Below are positions 1 to 7,993 of a DNA stretch of 50,574 nucleotides, in pieces. Every line of letters begins with the position of its first letter. Position 1 is the stretch's first letter. The stretch is from the NCBI GenBank assembly GCA_025964675.1, contig JAOPYI010000229.1, positions 1 through 50,574 on the forward strand, given 5' to 3'. This stretch comes from Sphaerisporangium sp. Lineage in GTDB: Bacteria > Actinomycetota > Actinomycetes > Streptosporangiales > Streptosporangiaceae. The position numbers and the translations under genes were made by a program. Under the pieces are notes generated by a model. The model made no database searches and was not told the DNA's origin. It was given only the letters and a program-made list of their open reading frames with translations.

Positions 1-11
1 GCGAAAGGCCG

Positions 12-671
12 TTATCCTGCCAGGTCGCGCAGGGTGTGGCGTAGGCCTTCGATGATCGCTCGCAGGCCGACCTCGAAGGAGAGGTCGGCGGGTGGGCGTC
101 CGCGTGCGGCGGCGGAGGCGTCGCGGGCACGTACGGTCGCGGCGAAGGCGGGCACCTCCGCCGAGAGGGGCCCGGAGTCGAACATGTCGGGCGGGGCGAC
201 CACGTCAAGAGCGGACCCGAGGATGAAAGATTCGACCGCCACCATGACCGGTATGACCGTCTCAGTGGGCCAGCCGCCACGCTGCAGCCCGGTGACGACC
301 TGCTCGTACATGCGCAGTGTCCGCAGGGCGCCTGAGACCGGCAGCGTGGCCAGCAGCGAGATGGCGGGCGGGTGCGCGGCGAAGGCGGCGCGGTAGCCGT
401 GGGCCCACCGGGCCATCGCCTCGTCCCAGGGCAGCTCGGCGAACATCGAGGCGTCGATCGAGTCGGAGACGAACTCGCGGACCGCCGCCAGGATGTCGTC
501 CCTGCCGGTGACGTGGTTGTAGAGCGAGGAAGGCCGGACCCCGAGCCGCTGGGCCAGGGCGGCCAGGGAGAAACCCTCGGCTCCTGCGTCGTCGATGAGC
601 CCGAGCGCGGCGCGTGCGATGACCTCCCTGCTCAGCACCGGCGTGGCAGGCCGGCCCACGCGCCTCTTCAC
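12..671 (-). CDS. TetR/AcrR-family transcriptional regulator
   Basis: Predicted 219-aa one-component repressor. The N-terminal helix-turn-helix (about residues 12-55, with RLGVRPSSLYNHV as the recognition segment) is typical TetR; the rest is an all-helical ligand-binding domain resembling the TetR_C family. I chose the GTG at 671 because the residues after it (KRRVGRP) are the usual start of this family. The open frame continues upstream to 1058, but that part lies inside the divergent amidohydrolase gene and has no family resemblance. It is divergent from the amidohydrolase/permease pair across an 82-bp AT-rich gap, so it probably represses that pair and itself. The ligand is unknown. Confidence 0.85.
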   Translation of the reverse strand: MKRRVGRPATPVLSREVIARAALGLIDDAGAEGFSLAALAQRLGVRPSSLYNHVTGRDDILAAVREFVSDSIDASMFAELPWDEAMARWAHGYRAAFAAHPPAISLLATLPVSGALRTLRMYEQVVTGLQRGGWPTETVIPVMVAVESFILGSALDVVAPPDMFDSGPLSAEVPAFAATVRARDASAAARGRPPADLSFEVGLRAIIEGLRHTLRDLAG

Positions 672-753
672 TTTGCTCGCCCGCCCCTTCCGCTTTGCCG
701 GTGGACAACCTATTCTTCCGCACAAAACGAACGAAATTCTTTTTTGGACGCCG
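672..753. promoter_or_regulatory. divergent promoter region, TetR gene / amidohydrolase
   Basis: This short AT-rich gap between divergent genes has a run of A/T around 715-745 that stands out from the GC-rich surroundings. On the minus strand TTCGTT-17-TAGGTT is a plausible promoter for the regulator. I see no convincing perfect palindrome, so the TetR operator is not pinned down. Confidence 0.35.
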
Positions 754-2367
754 ATGACACGCACGCTCTTCCACAACGGCATCGTCTGGACCGGAACCGG
801 CACCACCGCCGACGCCCTTTCCGTCCAGGACGGCCAGATCGAGGCACTCGGGGCCGAGGCTCTGGCCCGGACACCCGATGAGGTCGTCGATCTCCAGGGC
901 GGCCTCCTCTTACCGGCCTTCGGCGACGGGCACTGCCATCCCGACCACGCCGGCTTCGAGACGATGGGCCCCCAGGTCAGGGGCCTCGGCAGCGTGGAGG
1001 AGATCGTCGAGGAGGTGCGCCGGTACGCCGGCGCGCATCCGGAGGCCGAGTGGATCATCGGCGCCGGCTACGACGCCACCGTGACCCCCGGCGGCGTGTT
1101 CGACGCCCGCTGGCTCGACGCGGCCGTACCCGACCGGCCCGTCGCCCTGCGCGCCTGGGACTACCACACGCTGTGGTGCAACACCCAGGCAATGACGCGG
1201 GCGGGTCTGGACGCCACCACCGCCGACACCGCGCGCGGCGCCTATGCCCGCCGGGCCGACGGCGAGCTGCTCGGCACGATGTACGAATGGGACGCGGTGG
1301 ACGCGGTCCTCGGCGCAGCCCCCGCGCGCACCACCGCCGATCTCGTACGGGCGCTGCGCCTCGCCACCGAGGCCTACGCGGCTGCCGGGGTGACCTGGAT
1401 CCAGGACGCCTGGGTGGAACACCGTTCCGTCGAGGGATATCTGGAGGCGTCCCGGCGTGGCCTGCTCGCCACCCGGGTGAACCTGGGCCTGCGCGCCGAT
1501 CCGGAACGCTGGCGCGACCAGCTCGCCGAGTTCGCCGCCGACCGGGACCGGGTACGGGCGCTGCGCGACGACCGGCTGAGCGCGAACACGGTGAAGTTCT
1601 TCTTGGACGGCATCCTGGAGAACCGCACGGCGTCGCTGCTCGCTCCATACAGCGACGACCCGTGCACGCGTGGCATGCCGATCTGGCCGTACGAGGAGCT
1701 GCTGGAGGCCCTCACCGCCGTCGACGCGATGGGCCTGCAGGCGCATCTGCACGCGATCGGCGACGCCGGCGTGCGGACCGCTCTGGACGCGATCGAGCAC
1801 GTCACGCGGGTCAACGGGCCCCGGGACCGGCGGCCGGTCATCGCCCACGTCCAGGTGCTCGACGAGGCGGACCTGCCGCGCTTCGCAGAGTTGGGCGTCA
1901 TAGCGAACGTCCAGCCCCTGTGGGCGCGCATCGACCCGGCGATGACCGAGCTGACCATTCCCAGGATCGGCGGCGAGCGGGCCGGGCGGCAGTACCTCGT
2001 CGGCTCGCTGCTCCGCGCCGGAGCGCACGTTGCCTTCGGGAGCGACTGGCCGGTGAGCGACCACCGTCCGCTGGCAGGGCTGCCGGTCGCGGTGACCCGC
2101 GAGAACGCGGAGCGGGAACCGGCAGGCGGCTGGCTGCCCGAGGAGCGCCTCACCTTCGACGACGCCCTGTCCGCCTACACCGCCGGAGTGGCCTACCAGG
2201 CCTTCGCCGAGCGGAAGCGCGGCTCTCTGATCCCTGGGAAGGCCGCCGACCTCGTCTGGCTGGACGGCGACGTACGGCAGCTGGATCCCCACGACATCGC
2301 AGGCCGTTCGGCCGTCCTCGGCACGTGGATGGCCGGTACCAGAACCTTCAGGAGTTGTGACATATGA
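754..2367 (+). CDS. amidohydrolase family protein (YtcJ/Amidohydro_3 type)
   Basis: 537-aa metal-dependent hydrolase of the amidohydrolase superfamily, YtcJ-like branch. The beta-strand 1 metal motif is HCHPDH (His60 and His62), the HLHAIGDAG motif supplies His331/His333, and FGSDWPV carries the catalytic Asp near residue 431. The C-terminal segment (GSLIPGKAADLVWLDGD) is the family's standard end. The ATG at 754 is taken because MTRTLFHNGIVWTG matches the usual N-terminal small beta domain; a weak GGA lies before it. The stop codon overlaps the next start (ATGA), so it is translationally coupled to an APC permease, suggesting hydrolysis of an imported N-acyl or amide compound. The substrate cannot be read from sequence. 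Confidence 0.88.
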   Translation: MTRTLFHNGIVWTGTGTTADALSVQDGQIEALGAEALARTPDEVVDLQGGLLLPAFGDGHCHPDHAGFETMGPQVRGLGSVEEIVEEVRRYAGAHPEAEWIIGAGYDATVTPGGVFDARWLDAAVPDRPVALRAWDYHTLWCNTQAMTRAGLDATTADTARGAYARRADGELLGTMYEWDAVDAVLGAAPARTTADLVRALRLATEAYAAAGVTWIQDAWVEHRSVEGYLEASRRGLLATRVNLGLRADPERWRDQLAEFAADRDRVRALRDDRLSANTVKFFLDGILENRTASLLAPYSDDPCTRGMPIWPYEELLEALTAVDAMGLQAHLHAIGDAGVRTALDAIEHVTRVNGPRDRRPVIAHVQVLDEADLPRFAELGVIANVQPLWARIDPAMTELTIPRIGGERAGRQYLVGSLLRAGAHVAFGSDWPVSDHRPLAGLPVAVTRENAEREPAGGWLPEERLTFDDALSAYTAGVAYQAFAERKRGSLIPGKAADLVWLDGDVRQLDPHDIAGRSAVLGTWMAGTRTFRSCDI

Positions 2368-3704
2368 GCGAGTCCGCTGCCGGGCCTGGGCTGAAGCGGG
2401 TCCTGGGCGTCCCGGGACTGACGTTGTTCGGGCTGACCTACCTCGCCCCGGTGGCCGTCTTCACGACCTACGGCGCCGTCGCGCAGGTCACCGGGGGACA
2501 CCTGCCATCGGCGTACGTTCTGGCCCTGGTGGTCATGCTGTTCACGGCGTTCAGCTACGGGCGGATGGCCAAGGCGTACCCCGCCGCGGGATCGGCCTAC
2601 ACCTACACCCAGCAGACGTTCGGGCGACATGTCGGATTCATGACCGGCTGGACGCTGATGCTGGACTACCTCTTCCTGCCGATGATCAACTTCCTCCTCA
2701 TCGGGATCTACCTGAACAGCCAGTTCCCTGGCGTACCTCAGTGGATCTTCACTCTGGGCGCCCTGCTTGTGGTGTTCGTGCTGAACATCCTCGGCATCAC
2801 CGTGATGAACCGGGTGAACGCCCTGGTCGTCGGGGTCTCCGTGGTTCTGATCGTGGTCTTCGTCGCGCTGGCCGTGAAGCACCTGACGGGGCACCCCGCT
2901 CCGTCGCTCTTCGGGGCGTTCACCCCCGGTACGGGCGTGTTCTCCGGCGCGGCGATCCTCGCGCTGAGCTTCCTCGGGTTCGACGCGGTCTCCACCCTGT
3001 CGGAGGAGGCGAAGGACCCCCGCCGTAGCATCCCGCGGGCGATCATGCTCACCACGCTCATCGGCGGCCTGCTGTTCATCGTGGTCGCCTGGGTGGGGAG
3101 CCTCGTGCACCCCGGCTACGACGACTTCGCCAACCCCGACACGGCGGGCGTGGACATCATGGCCGCGCTGGGCGGCGCCGCGTTCCAGACGATCTTCGTG
3201 GGCATCTACGTCATCGGTGCCTTCGGCTCGGCGATGACCACCCAGGCGAGCGTCTCCCGCATCCTGTACTCCATGGGGCGGGACGGCGTGCTGCCGAGGC
3301 GCGTGTTCGGTGTGCTGAGCTCCCGGTTCAAGACGCCCGTCCTCGCTGTCGCCGTGGTGTCCGCGGTCTCGCTCGTCGCGCTCTTCATCAGCCTCGGCAA
3401 CGCGGTGGTGATGGTCAACTTCGGCGCGCTGATCGCCTTCTCGATGGTGAACCTGACCGTGGTCAAGCACTACCTGGTGGACGGGCGCAGGCGGTCGGCG
3501 GGGGACCTGCTCCTCTACGGGGCGCTGCCGCTGGCAGGCTTCGGCCTGACGGTCTGGCTGTGGACCAGCCTGTCGGGCGTGACCTTCAAGGTGGGACTCA
3601 TCTGGATGGCCGTCGGCTTCGTCTACCTGCTCGGCCTGACCCGGCTGTTCACGCGCAGGCCCCCGGCGATGACCTTCTCCGAGGCCGAGCCGGCCACCGT
3701 GTGA
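2364..3704 (+). CDS. APC-family amino acid/polyamine permease
   Basis: 446-aa integral membrane protein with about 12 hydrophobic segments and the N-terminal APC signature (GLTYLAPVAVFTTYG, then the AFSYGRMAKAYPAAGSAYTY block). This family imports amino acids or polyamines by proton or solute coupling. It starts inside the stop of the amidohydrolase (4-nt overlap) with a good AGGAG ribosome site 9 nt upstream, so the two form an operon, probably governed by the divergent TetR protein. Substrate is unknown; the partner hydrolase suggests an amide or N-acyl compound. The 3' end faces the MFS gene with only 5 nt between stop codons. Confidence 0.9.
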   Translation: MSESAAGPGLKRVLGVPGLTLFGLTYLAPVAVFTTYGAVAQVTGGHLPSAYVLALVVMLFTAFSYGRMAKAYPAAGSAYTYTQQTFGRHVGFMTGWTLMLDYLFLPMINFLLIGIYLNSQFPGVPQWIFTLGALLVVFVLNILGITVMNRVNALVVGVSVVLIVVFVALAVKHLTGHPAPSLFGAFTPGTGVFSGAAILALSFLGFDAVSTLSEEAKDPRRSIPRAIMLTTLIGGLLFIVVAWVGSLVHPGYDDFANPDTAGVDIMAALGGAAFQTIFVGIYVIGAFGSAMTTQASVSRILYSMGRDGVLPRRVFGVLSSRFKTPVLAVAVVSAVSLVALFISLGNAVVMVNFGALIAFSMVNLTVVKHYLVDGRRRSAGDLLLYGALPLAGFGLTVWLWTSLSGVTFKVGLIWMAVGFVYLLGLTRLFTRRPPAMTFSEAEPATV

Positions 3705-3709
3705 AGTCG

Positions 3710-5245
3710 CTACCTCGGCCTCGTCGTGGGGTGGATCCCCGACGTGCCGGCGTCCGTCTCCTCGCTCGGCTCGCAGGGCTGCAGGGGCGGGGCGCCCAGC
3801 TCGCAGGCCATCTTGCGCTCCGGCTCGCGGAGCGCGTTGGTCCTGATCGTGACGAAGGTCAGGATCGCGGCGCAGGCCATCATGGCGGCGCTGACCAGCA
3901 TGGCCGCACGGAAACCCGAGGTGAAGGCGATCGGCGAGGTGTAGGCCGCGCCGGTGAGGCCGACGAGCGGGGGGATGGCGGCGACGGCGAGCAGGCTCCC
4001 CGTCCGCGCGACCGCGTTGTTGACGCCGCTGGCGACCCCGGCGTAGCGCTCCTCGGCGGTGGCCAGCACCGTCGCGGTGAGCGGGGCGACCGCGGCCGAG
4101 AGCCCGAGGCCGAAGAGCGTCACCGCGGGGAGCACGTCCACGACGTACGACGAGCCGGGTCCGATCCTGCTCATCAGCCACAGGCCTCCCGCGCAGACGA
4201 GGATGCCGACGGTCATCGGCAGGCGCGGCCCGATCCGCCTGCCGAGCTCGCCCGCGCGGGGCGACAGCAGCAGCATGAGCAGCATGACCGGGAGCATCGA
4301 GCACCCGGCCGCGATGGGCGAGAAGCCCCCGGCGACCTGAAGCTCCACGACGAGCAGGAAGAAGACGACGCCCATCGCCGCATACATGATCAGCGTCACG
4401 ACGTTGACGGCGGTGAACTCGCGTGAGGCGAACACGCGGACCGGTACCAGCGCCGACACCGGCCCGCCTCGCGACCGACGTGCCTCCAGCACCACGAACG
4501 CCACTCCGAGCACGATTCCGGCGATCGCCGCGACCAGCGGGACCGGCGACCCGCGCTCGATGAGCCCGTACGTGACCCCGGCGAGCGCCAGGGCGGCGAG
4601 CGCCGCGCCCAGCACGTCGAAGCGGCCGGTGGTCGTCTCGTCCCGGGTCTCCGGAACGTGCCGTACCGCCGTCGCGACCACGAGCGCCGCGATTGGCAGG
4701 TTGATCAGGAAGACCCAGCGCCAGCCCGCCGTCTCCACGAGCCAGCCGCCGAGCAGGGGGCCGATCGCACCGGCCACGCCGCCGAGGCCCGACCAGGCGC
4801 CGACGGCACGGGGACGGTCCTCCCGGGCGAAGGACGACTGGATGATCGCCAGCGAGCCGGGGGTGAGCAGCGCTCCGCCGATCCCCTGCAGCGCGCGGGC
4901 GAGGATGAGCGTCTGGATGTTGGGCGCCAGCCCGCACAGGGCTGAGGCGATGGCGAACCAGGCGACGCCGATGACGAAGATCTTGCGCCTGCCGTACCGG
5001 TCACCGAGGGAACCACCGAGCAGGATCAGCCCTGCCAGCGTGAGGGTGTAGGCGTTCACCGTCCACTGCAGCCCGGACATCGAGGCGCCCAGGTCCTCGC
5101 CCAGCTTGGGCAGCGCCACGTTGACGACCGTGCTGTCAAGGAAAGCCATCCCGGAGCCGAGCACGGTGGTGAACAGGATCCACCGGCCGCTGGGGGAGTT
5201 CACGCGGATGCCGCCTTTATCCATGCTGACCATCATCCTTGACAT
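3710..5245 (-). CDS. DHA2-family MFS drug efflux transporter (EmrB/QacA type)
   Basis: About 511 aa with 14 predicted membrane segments, as expected for DHA2 multidrug transporters. Motif A is GGSLGDRYGRRK, the N-terminal half carries FLDSTVVNVALP, and motif C is represented by GGVAGAIGPLLGGW. It should export lipophilic or cationic drugs using the proton gradient. The start is uncertain: ATG at 5245 (MSRMMVS...), or the internal ATG at 5224 which has AAGGA 11 nt upstream; the longer open frame to 5701 is not family-like. No regulator is directly adjacent. Confidence 0.88.
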   Translation of the reverse strand: MSRMMVSMDKGGIRVNSPSGRWILFTTVLGSGMAFLDSTVVNVALPKLGEDLGASMSGLQWTVNAYTLTLAGLILLGGSLGDRYGRRKIFVIGVAWFAIASALCGLAPNIQTLILARALQGIGGALLTPGSLAIIQSSFAREDRPRAVGAWSGLGGVAGAIGPLLGGWLVETAGWRWVFLINLPIAALVVATAVRHVPETRDETTTGRFDVLGAALAALALAGVTYGLIERGSPVPLVAAIAGIVLGVAFVVLEARRSRGGPVSALVPVRVFASREFTAVNVVTLIMYAAMGVVFFLLVVELQVAGGFSPIAAGCSMLPVMLLMLLLSPRAGELGRRIGPRLPMTVGILVCAGGLWLMSRIGPGSSYVVDVLPAVTLFGLGLSAAVAPLTATVLATAEERYAGVASGVNNAVARTGSLLAVAAIPPLVGLTGAAYTSPIAFTSGFRAAMLVSAAMMACAAILTFVTIRTNALREPERKMACELGAPPLQPCEPSEETDAGTSGIHPTTRPR

Positions 5246-5263
5246 TCGACTTGCTCTGGGAGC

Positions 5264-5509
5264 TTGGTCCAGGTCTGTGCCTGGTATCCGGAGGGCAAGA
5301 TCTCGGCCTTCCGGGTTTGCCCGGCCGGGAACGCCCTGCCGTACGCCGATCCGCCTCCCCGCGAGTGGGGCGGCCACGTCCTGTTCGCCGCGGACGACCT
5401 TGATGGCGTCGCGCCGGAGACGTCGCGCCAACGGGCGGATTACAGAATTACGATCGCTGGCAGCGAACAAGCGCAGACTTGGGAACAATCGTGGGCTCTC
5501 ATTACTTGA
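5264..5509 (+). other. possible small ORF or gene remnant before lon
   Basis: An 81-codon frame opening with TTG lies between the MFS gene and lon. The first 55 or so codons are strongly G/C-ending, like real genes here, then this fades. There is no acceptable ribosome site, no upstream ATG or GTG before an in-frame stop, and I do not recognise the product. It could be the tail of a lost gene; its 3' end runs into the lon promoter and HAIR. Confidence 0.15.
5479..5507 (+). promoter_or_regulatory. putative lon promoter
   Basis: TTGGGA (5479-5484) and TTACTT (5502-5507) are separated by 17 nt, upstream of lon and overlapping the HAIR operator, as expected for an HspR-repressed promoter. The boxes are imperfect, so the call is tentative. 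Confidence 0.45.
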
Positions 5510-5525
5510 GTCCATGTAACTCAAC
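5505..5525. promoter_or_regulatory. HAIR operator (HspR binding site) of lon
   Basis: CTTGAGT-N7-ACTCAAC matches the HspR-associated inverted repeat consensus CTTGAGT-N7-ACTCAAG at 13 of 14 arm positions. It ends 13 nt before the lon start codon. In Streptomyces, HspR represses lon, dnaK and clpB through this element, so heat or misfolded-protein stress should derepress this gene. The hspR gene itself is not in the window. Confidence 0.85.
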
Positions 5526-5538
5526 CCTTGGAGTTCGC

Positions 5539-7917
5539 ATGAGTGAGAGCTTGATCCTCCCGGTGCTGCCGCTCGACGACGAGGTCGTCCTGCCCGGCAT
5601 GGTCGTTCCTCTCGACCTGTCGGACACCGAGGTGCGCGCCGCCATCGACGCCGCCCGGGCTTCGTCCAAGCAGAGCAAGCCCCGGGTGCTGCTTGTTCCA
5701 CGCATCGACGGCAAGTACGGCGCCGTGGGCGTCGCCGCCGTCGTCGAGCAGGTCGGCAGGCTTCCCGGTGGCGAGCCCGCGGCCGTCCTGCGGGGCGTGG
5801 AGCGGGTGCGCATCGGCTCCGGCACCGCAGGCCCCGGCGCGGCCCTGTGGGTGGAGTCGACCCCCATGGAGACCGTCCCCGCCGACGAGCGTGCCGGTGA
5901 GCTGGCCAAGGAGTACAAGGCCCTGGCCACCACGGTCATGCAGAAGCGTGGAGCCTGGCAGATCGTCGACGCCATCAACCAGATCGAGGACGCCTCGGTG
6001 CTGGCCGACAGCTCCGGCTACGCGCCGTGGCTGAGCACGGCCCAGAAGTTCGAGCTGCTGGAGAACCCCGACCCCGCGGAGCGGCTCGCCCTGCTGGTCG
6101 AGTGGGCGAGGGAGCACCTCGCCGAGCTCGACGTCGCGGAGACCATCCGCAAGGACGTCCAGGAAGGCATGGAGAAGCAGCAGCGCGAGTTCCTGCTGCG
6201 CCAGCAACTCGCCGCAGTCCGCAAGGAGCTGGCCGAGCTGAACGGCGAGGGCGCCGCCTCCGAGGAGGAGGACTACCGCGCCCGCGTCGAGGCGGCCGAC
6301 CTGCCGGAGAAGGTCAGGGTGGCCGCGCTCAAGGAGGTCGACAAGCTGGAGCGGACCTCCGACCAGTCCCCGGAGGTCGGCTGGATCCGCACCTGGCTGG
6401 ACACCGTCCTCGACATCCCGTGGAACGACCGCACCGAGGACTCCTACGACATCGCCGCGGCGCGGGCCGTGCTCGACGCAGACCACACCGGGCTCGACGA
6501 CGTCAAGGATCGCATCGTCGAGTACCTGGCGGTGCGCAAGCGCCGCGCCGACCAGGGGCTCGGCGTGGTGGGCGGGCGCCGCAGCGGCGCCGTCCTGGCG
6601 CTGGCCGGCCCTCCCGGGGTCGGCAAGACCTCGCTCGGCGAGTCGGTCGCCCGCGCCATGGGCAGGAAGTTCGTCAGGGTCGCCCTCGGCGGCGTCCGCG
6701 ACGAGGCGGAGATCCGCGGTCACCGGCGCACCTACGTCGGCGCGCTCCCGGGCCGCATCGTGCGTGCCATCCGCGAGGCGGGCAGCATGAACCCCGTCGT
6801 CCTGCTCGACGAGGTCGACAAGGTGGGCGCCGACTACCGCGGCGACCCGACGGCGGCGCTGCTCGAGGTCCTCGACCCCGCGCAGAACCACACCTTCCGC
6901 GACCACTACCTCGAGGTGGAGCTCGACCTGTCCGACGTGCTCTTCCTCGCGACCGCGAACGTCCTGGAGGCCGTGCCCAGCCCGCTGCTCGACCGCATGG
7001 ACATCGTGACGCTCGACGGCTACACCGAGGACGAGAAGGTCTCGATCGCCCGTGACCACCTGCTGCCGCGCCAGCTCGACAAGGCCGGCCTGACCTCCTC
7101 GGAGGTCACGGTGGACGACGAGGCTCTGCGCAGGCTCGCCGGGGAGTACACCCGGGAGGCGGGCGTGCGCTCGCTCGAGCGGTCGATCGCCCGGGTGCTC
7201 CGCAAGGTCACGGCCAACGCCGCCCTCGACCAGGCGTCCCTCCCGGTGCACGTGGGGGCCGGCGACCTGGTGGGCTACCTCGGCAGGCCGAGGAACGTCC
7301 CGGAGTCGTCGCTGCCCGAGTCGGCGCAGCGTACGGCCGTGGCGGGCGTGGCCACCGGGCTCGCGGTCACCGGCGCCGGCGGTGACGTCCTCTACGTCGA
7401 GGCGTCGCTGGCCGACCCCGAGACCGGTTCCACCGCCGTCACGCTCACCGGGCAGCTCGGCGACGTGATGAAGGAGTCGGCGCAGATCGCGCTGTCCTAC
7501 CTCCGCTCGCGCGGGGCCGAGCTGGAGCTGCCGGTCGGGTCCCTGAAGGACCGGTCCGTGCACATCCACGTCCCGGCGGGCGCCATCCCGAAGGACGGCC
7601 CCTCGGCGGGTGTCACGATGACCACCGCTCTGGCCTCGCTGCTGTCCGGCCGCCCCGTGCGGTCCGACGTGGCGATGACGGGCGAGGTTTCGCTCACCGG
7701 CCGGGTGCTGCCGATCGGCGGGGTCAAGCAGAAGCTGCTCGCCGCCCACCGGGCGGGCATCACCACGGTGCTCATCCCGGCGCGTAACGAGCCCGACCTC
7801 GACGACGTGCCCGAGGCGGTGCGCAGTGAACTCACCGTCCACGTGGTGAGTGACGTGCGCGAGGTGCTCGCCATCGCGCTGACCCCGGCGACGGTGGTGG
7901 AGACCGCCGCCGCCTGA
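5539..7917 (+). CDS. lon: ATP-dependent protease Lon (LonA)
   Basis: 792-aa cytoplasmic AAA+ serine protease that degrades misfolded and selected regulatory proteins. Domains in order: N-terminal substrate-recognition LAN domain (about 1-200), helical linker, AAA+ module with Walker A GPPGVGKT near residue 356 and Walker B VVLLDEVDK, and the C-terminal peptidase with the KDGPSAG catalytic Ser near 689 and catalytic Lys in GGVKQKLLAAHRAG near 731. Length is normal for LonA. The ATG at 5539 is preceded by TTGGAG and gives the conserved N-terminus LILPVLPL; the frame is open back to 5479 but that part is promoter. It is monocistronic, with a HAIR element immediately upstream and a large palindrome downstream. 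Confidence 0.97.
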   Translation: MSESLILPVLPLDDEVVLPGMVVPLDLSDTEVRAAIDAARASSKQSKPRVLLVPRIDGKYGAVGVAAVVEQVGRLPGGEPAAVLRGVERVRIGSGTAGPGAALWVESTPMETVPADERAGELAKEYKALATTVMQKRGAWQIVDAINQIEDASVLADSSGYAPWLSTAQKFELLENPDPAERLALLVEWAREHLAELDVAETIRKDVQEGMEKQQREFLLRQQLAAVRKELAELNGEGAASEEEDYRARVEAADLPEKVRVAALKEVDKLERTSDQSPEVGWIRTWLDTVLDIPWNDRTEDSYDIAAARAVLDADHTGLDDVKDRIVEYLAVRKRRADQGLGVVGGRRSGAVLALAGPPGVGKTSLGESVARAMGRKFVRVALGGVRDEAEIRGHRRTYVGALPGRIVRAIREAGSMNPVVLLDEVDKVGADYRGDPTAALLEVLDPAQNHTFRDHYLEVELDLSDVLFLATANVLEAVPSPLLDRMDIVTLDGYTEDEKVSIARDHLLPRQLDKAGLTSSEVTVDDEALRRLAGEYTREAGVRSLERSIARVLRKVTANAALDQASLPVHVGAGDLVGYLGRPRNVPESSLPESAQRTAVAGVATGLAVTGAGGDVLYVEASLADPETGSTAVTLTGQLGDVMKESAQIALSYLRSRGAELELPVGSLKDRSVHIHVPAGAIPKDGPSAGVTMTTALASLLSGRPVRSDVAMTGEVSLTGRVLPIGGVKQKLLAAHRAGITTVLIPARNEPDLDDVPEAVRSELTVHVVSDVREVLAIALTPATVVETAAA

Positions 7918-7937
7918 CATGGGCTTGGCGCACATAT

Positions 7938-7979
7938 ATGGACGAATCATCTAGTCATTTGACTGGATGATTCGTCCAT
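7938..7979. repeat. 42-nt near-perfect palindrome between lon and fic
   Basis: The left arm ATGGACGAATCATC, then T, then AGTCA, pairs with TGACT, G, GATGATTCGTCCAT around a TT centre. This gives 19 Watson-Crick pairs plus one G-U wobble. No T-tract follows. It could be the lon terminator, or a dyad operator controlling fic, whose start (7994) lies 14 nt downstream. Confidence 0.8.
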
Positions 7980-7993
7980 GCTGTCATGAGGCC

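Noticed and set aside
2193-4937. A 914-codon open frame on the minus strand across the permease and MFS genes
   Set aside because: It is the antisense shadow of high-GC genes: composition is His/Arg/Gln-rich, with no domain, and it crosses two well-supported genes.
5521-7950. An 809-codon minus-strand frame opposite lon
   Set aside because: Shadow frame: low-complexity Val/Gly/Arg/His composition and no family motif.
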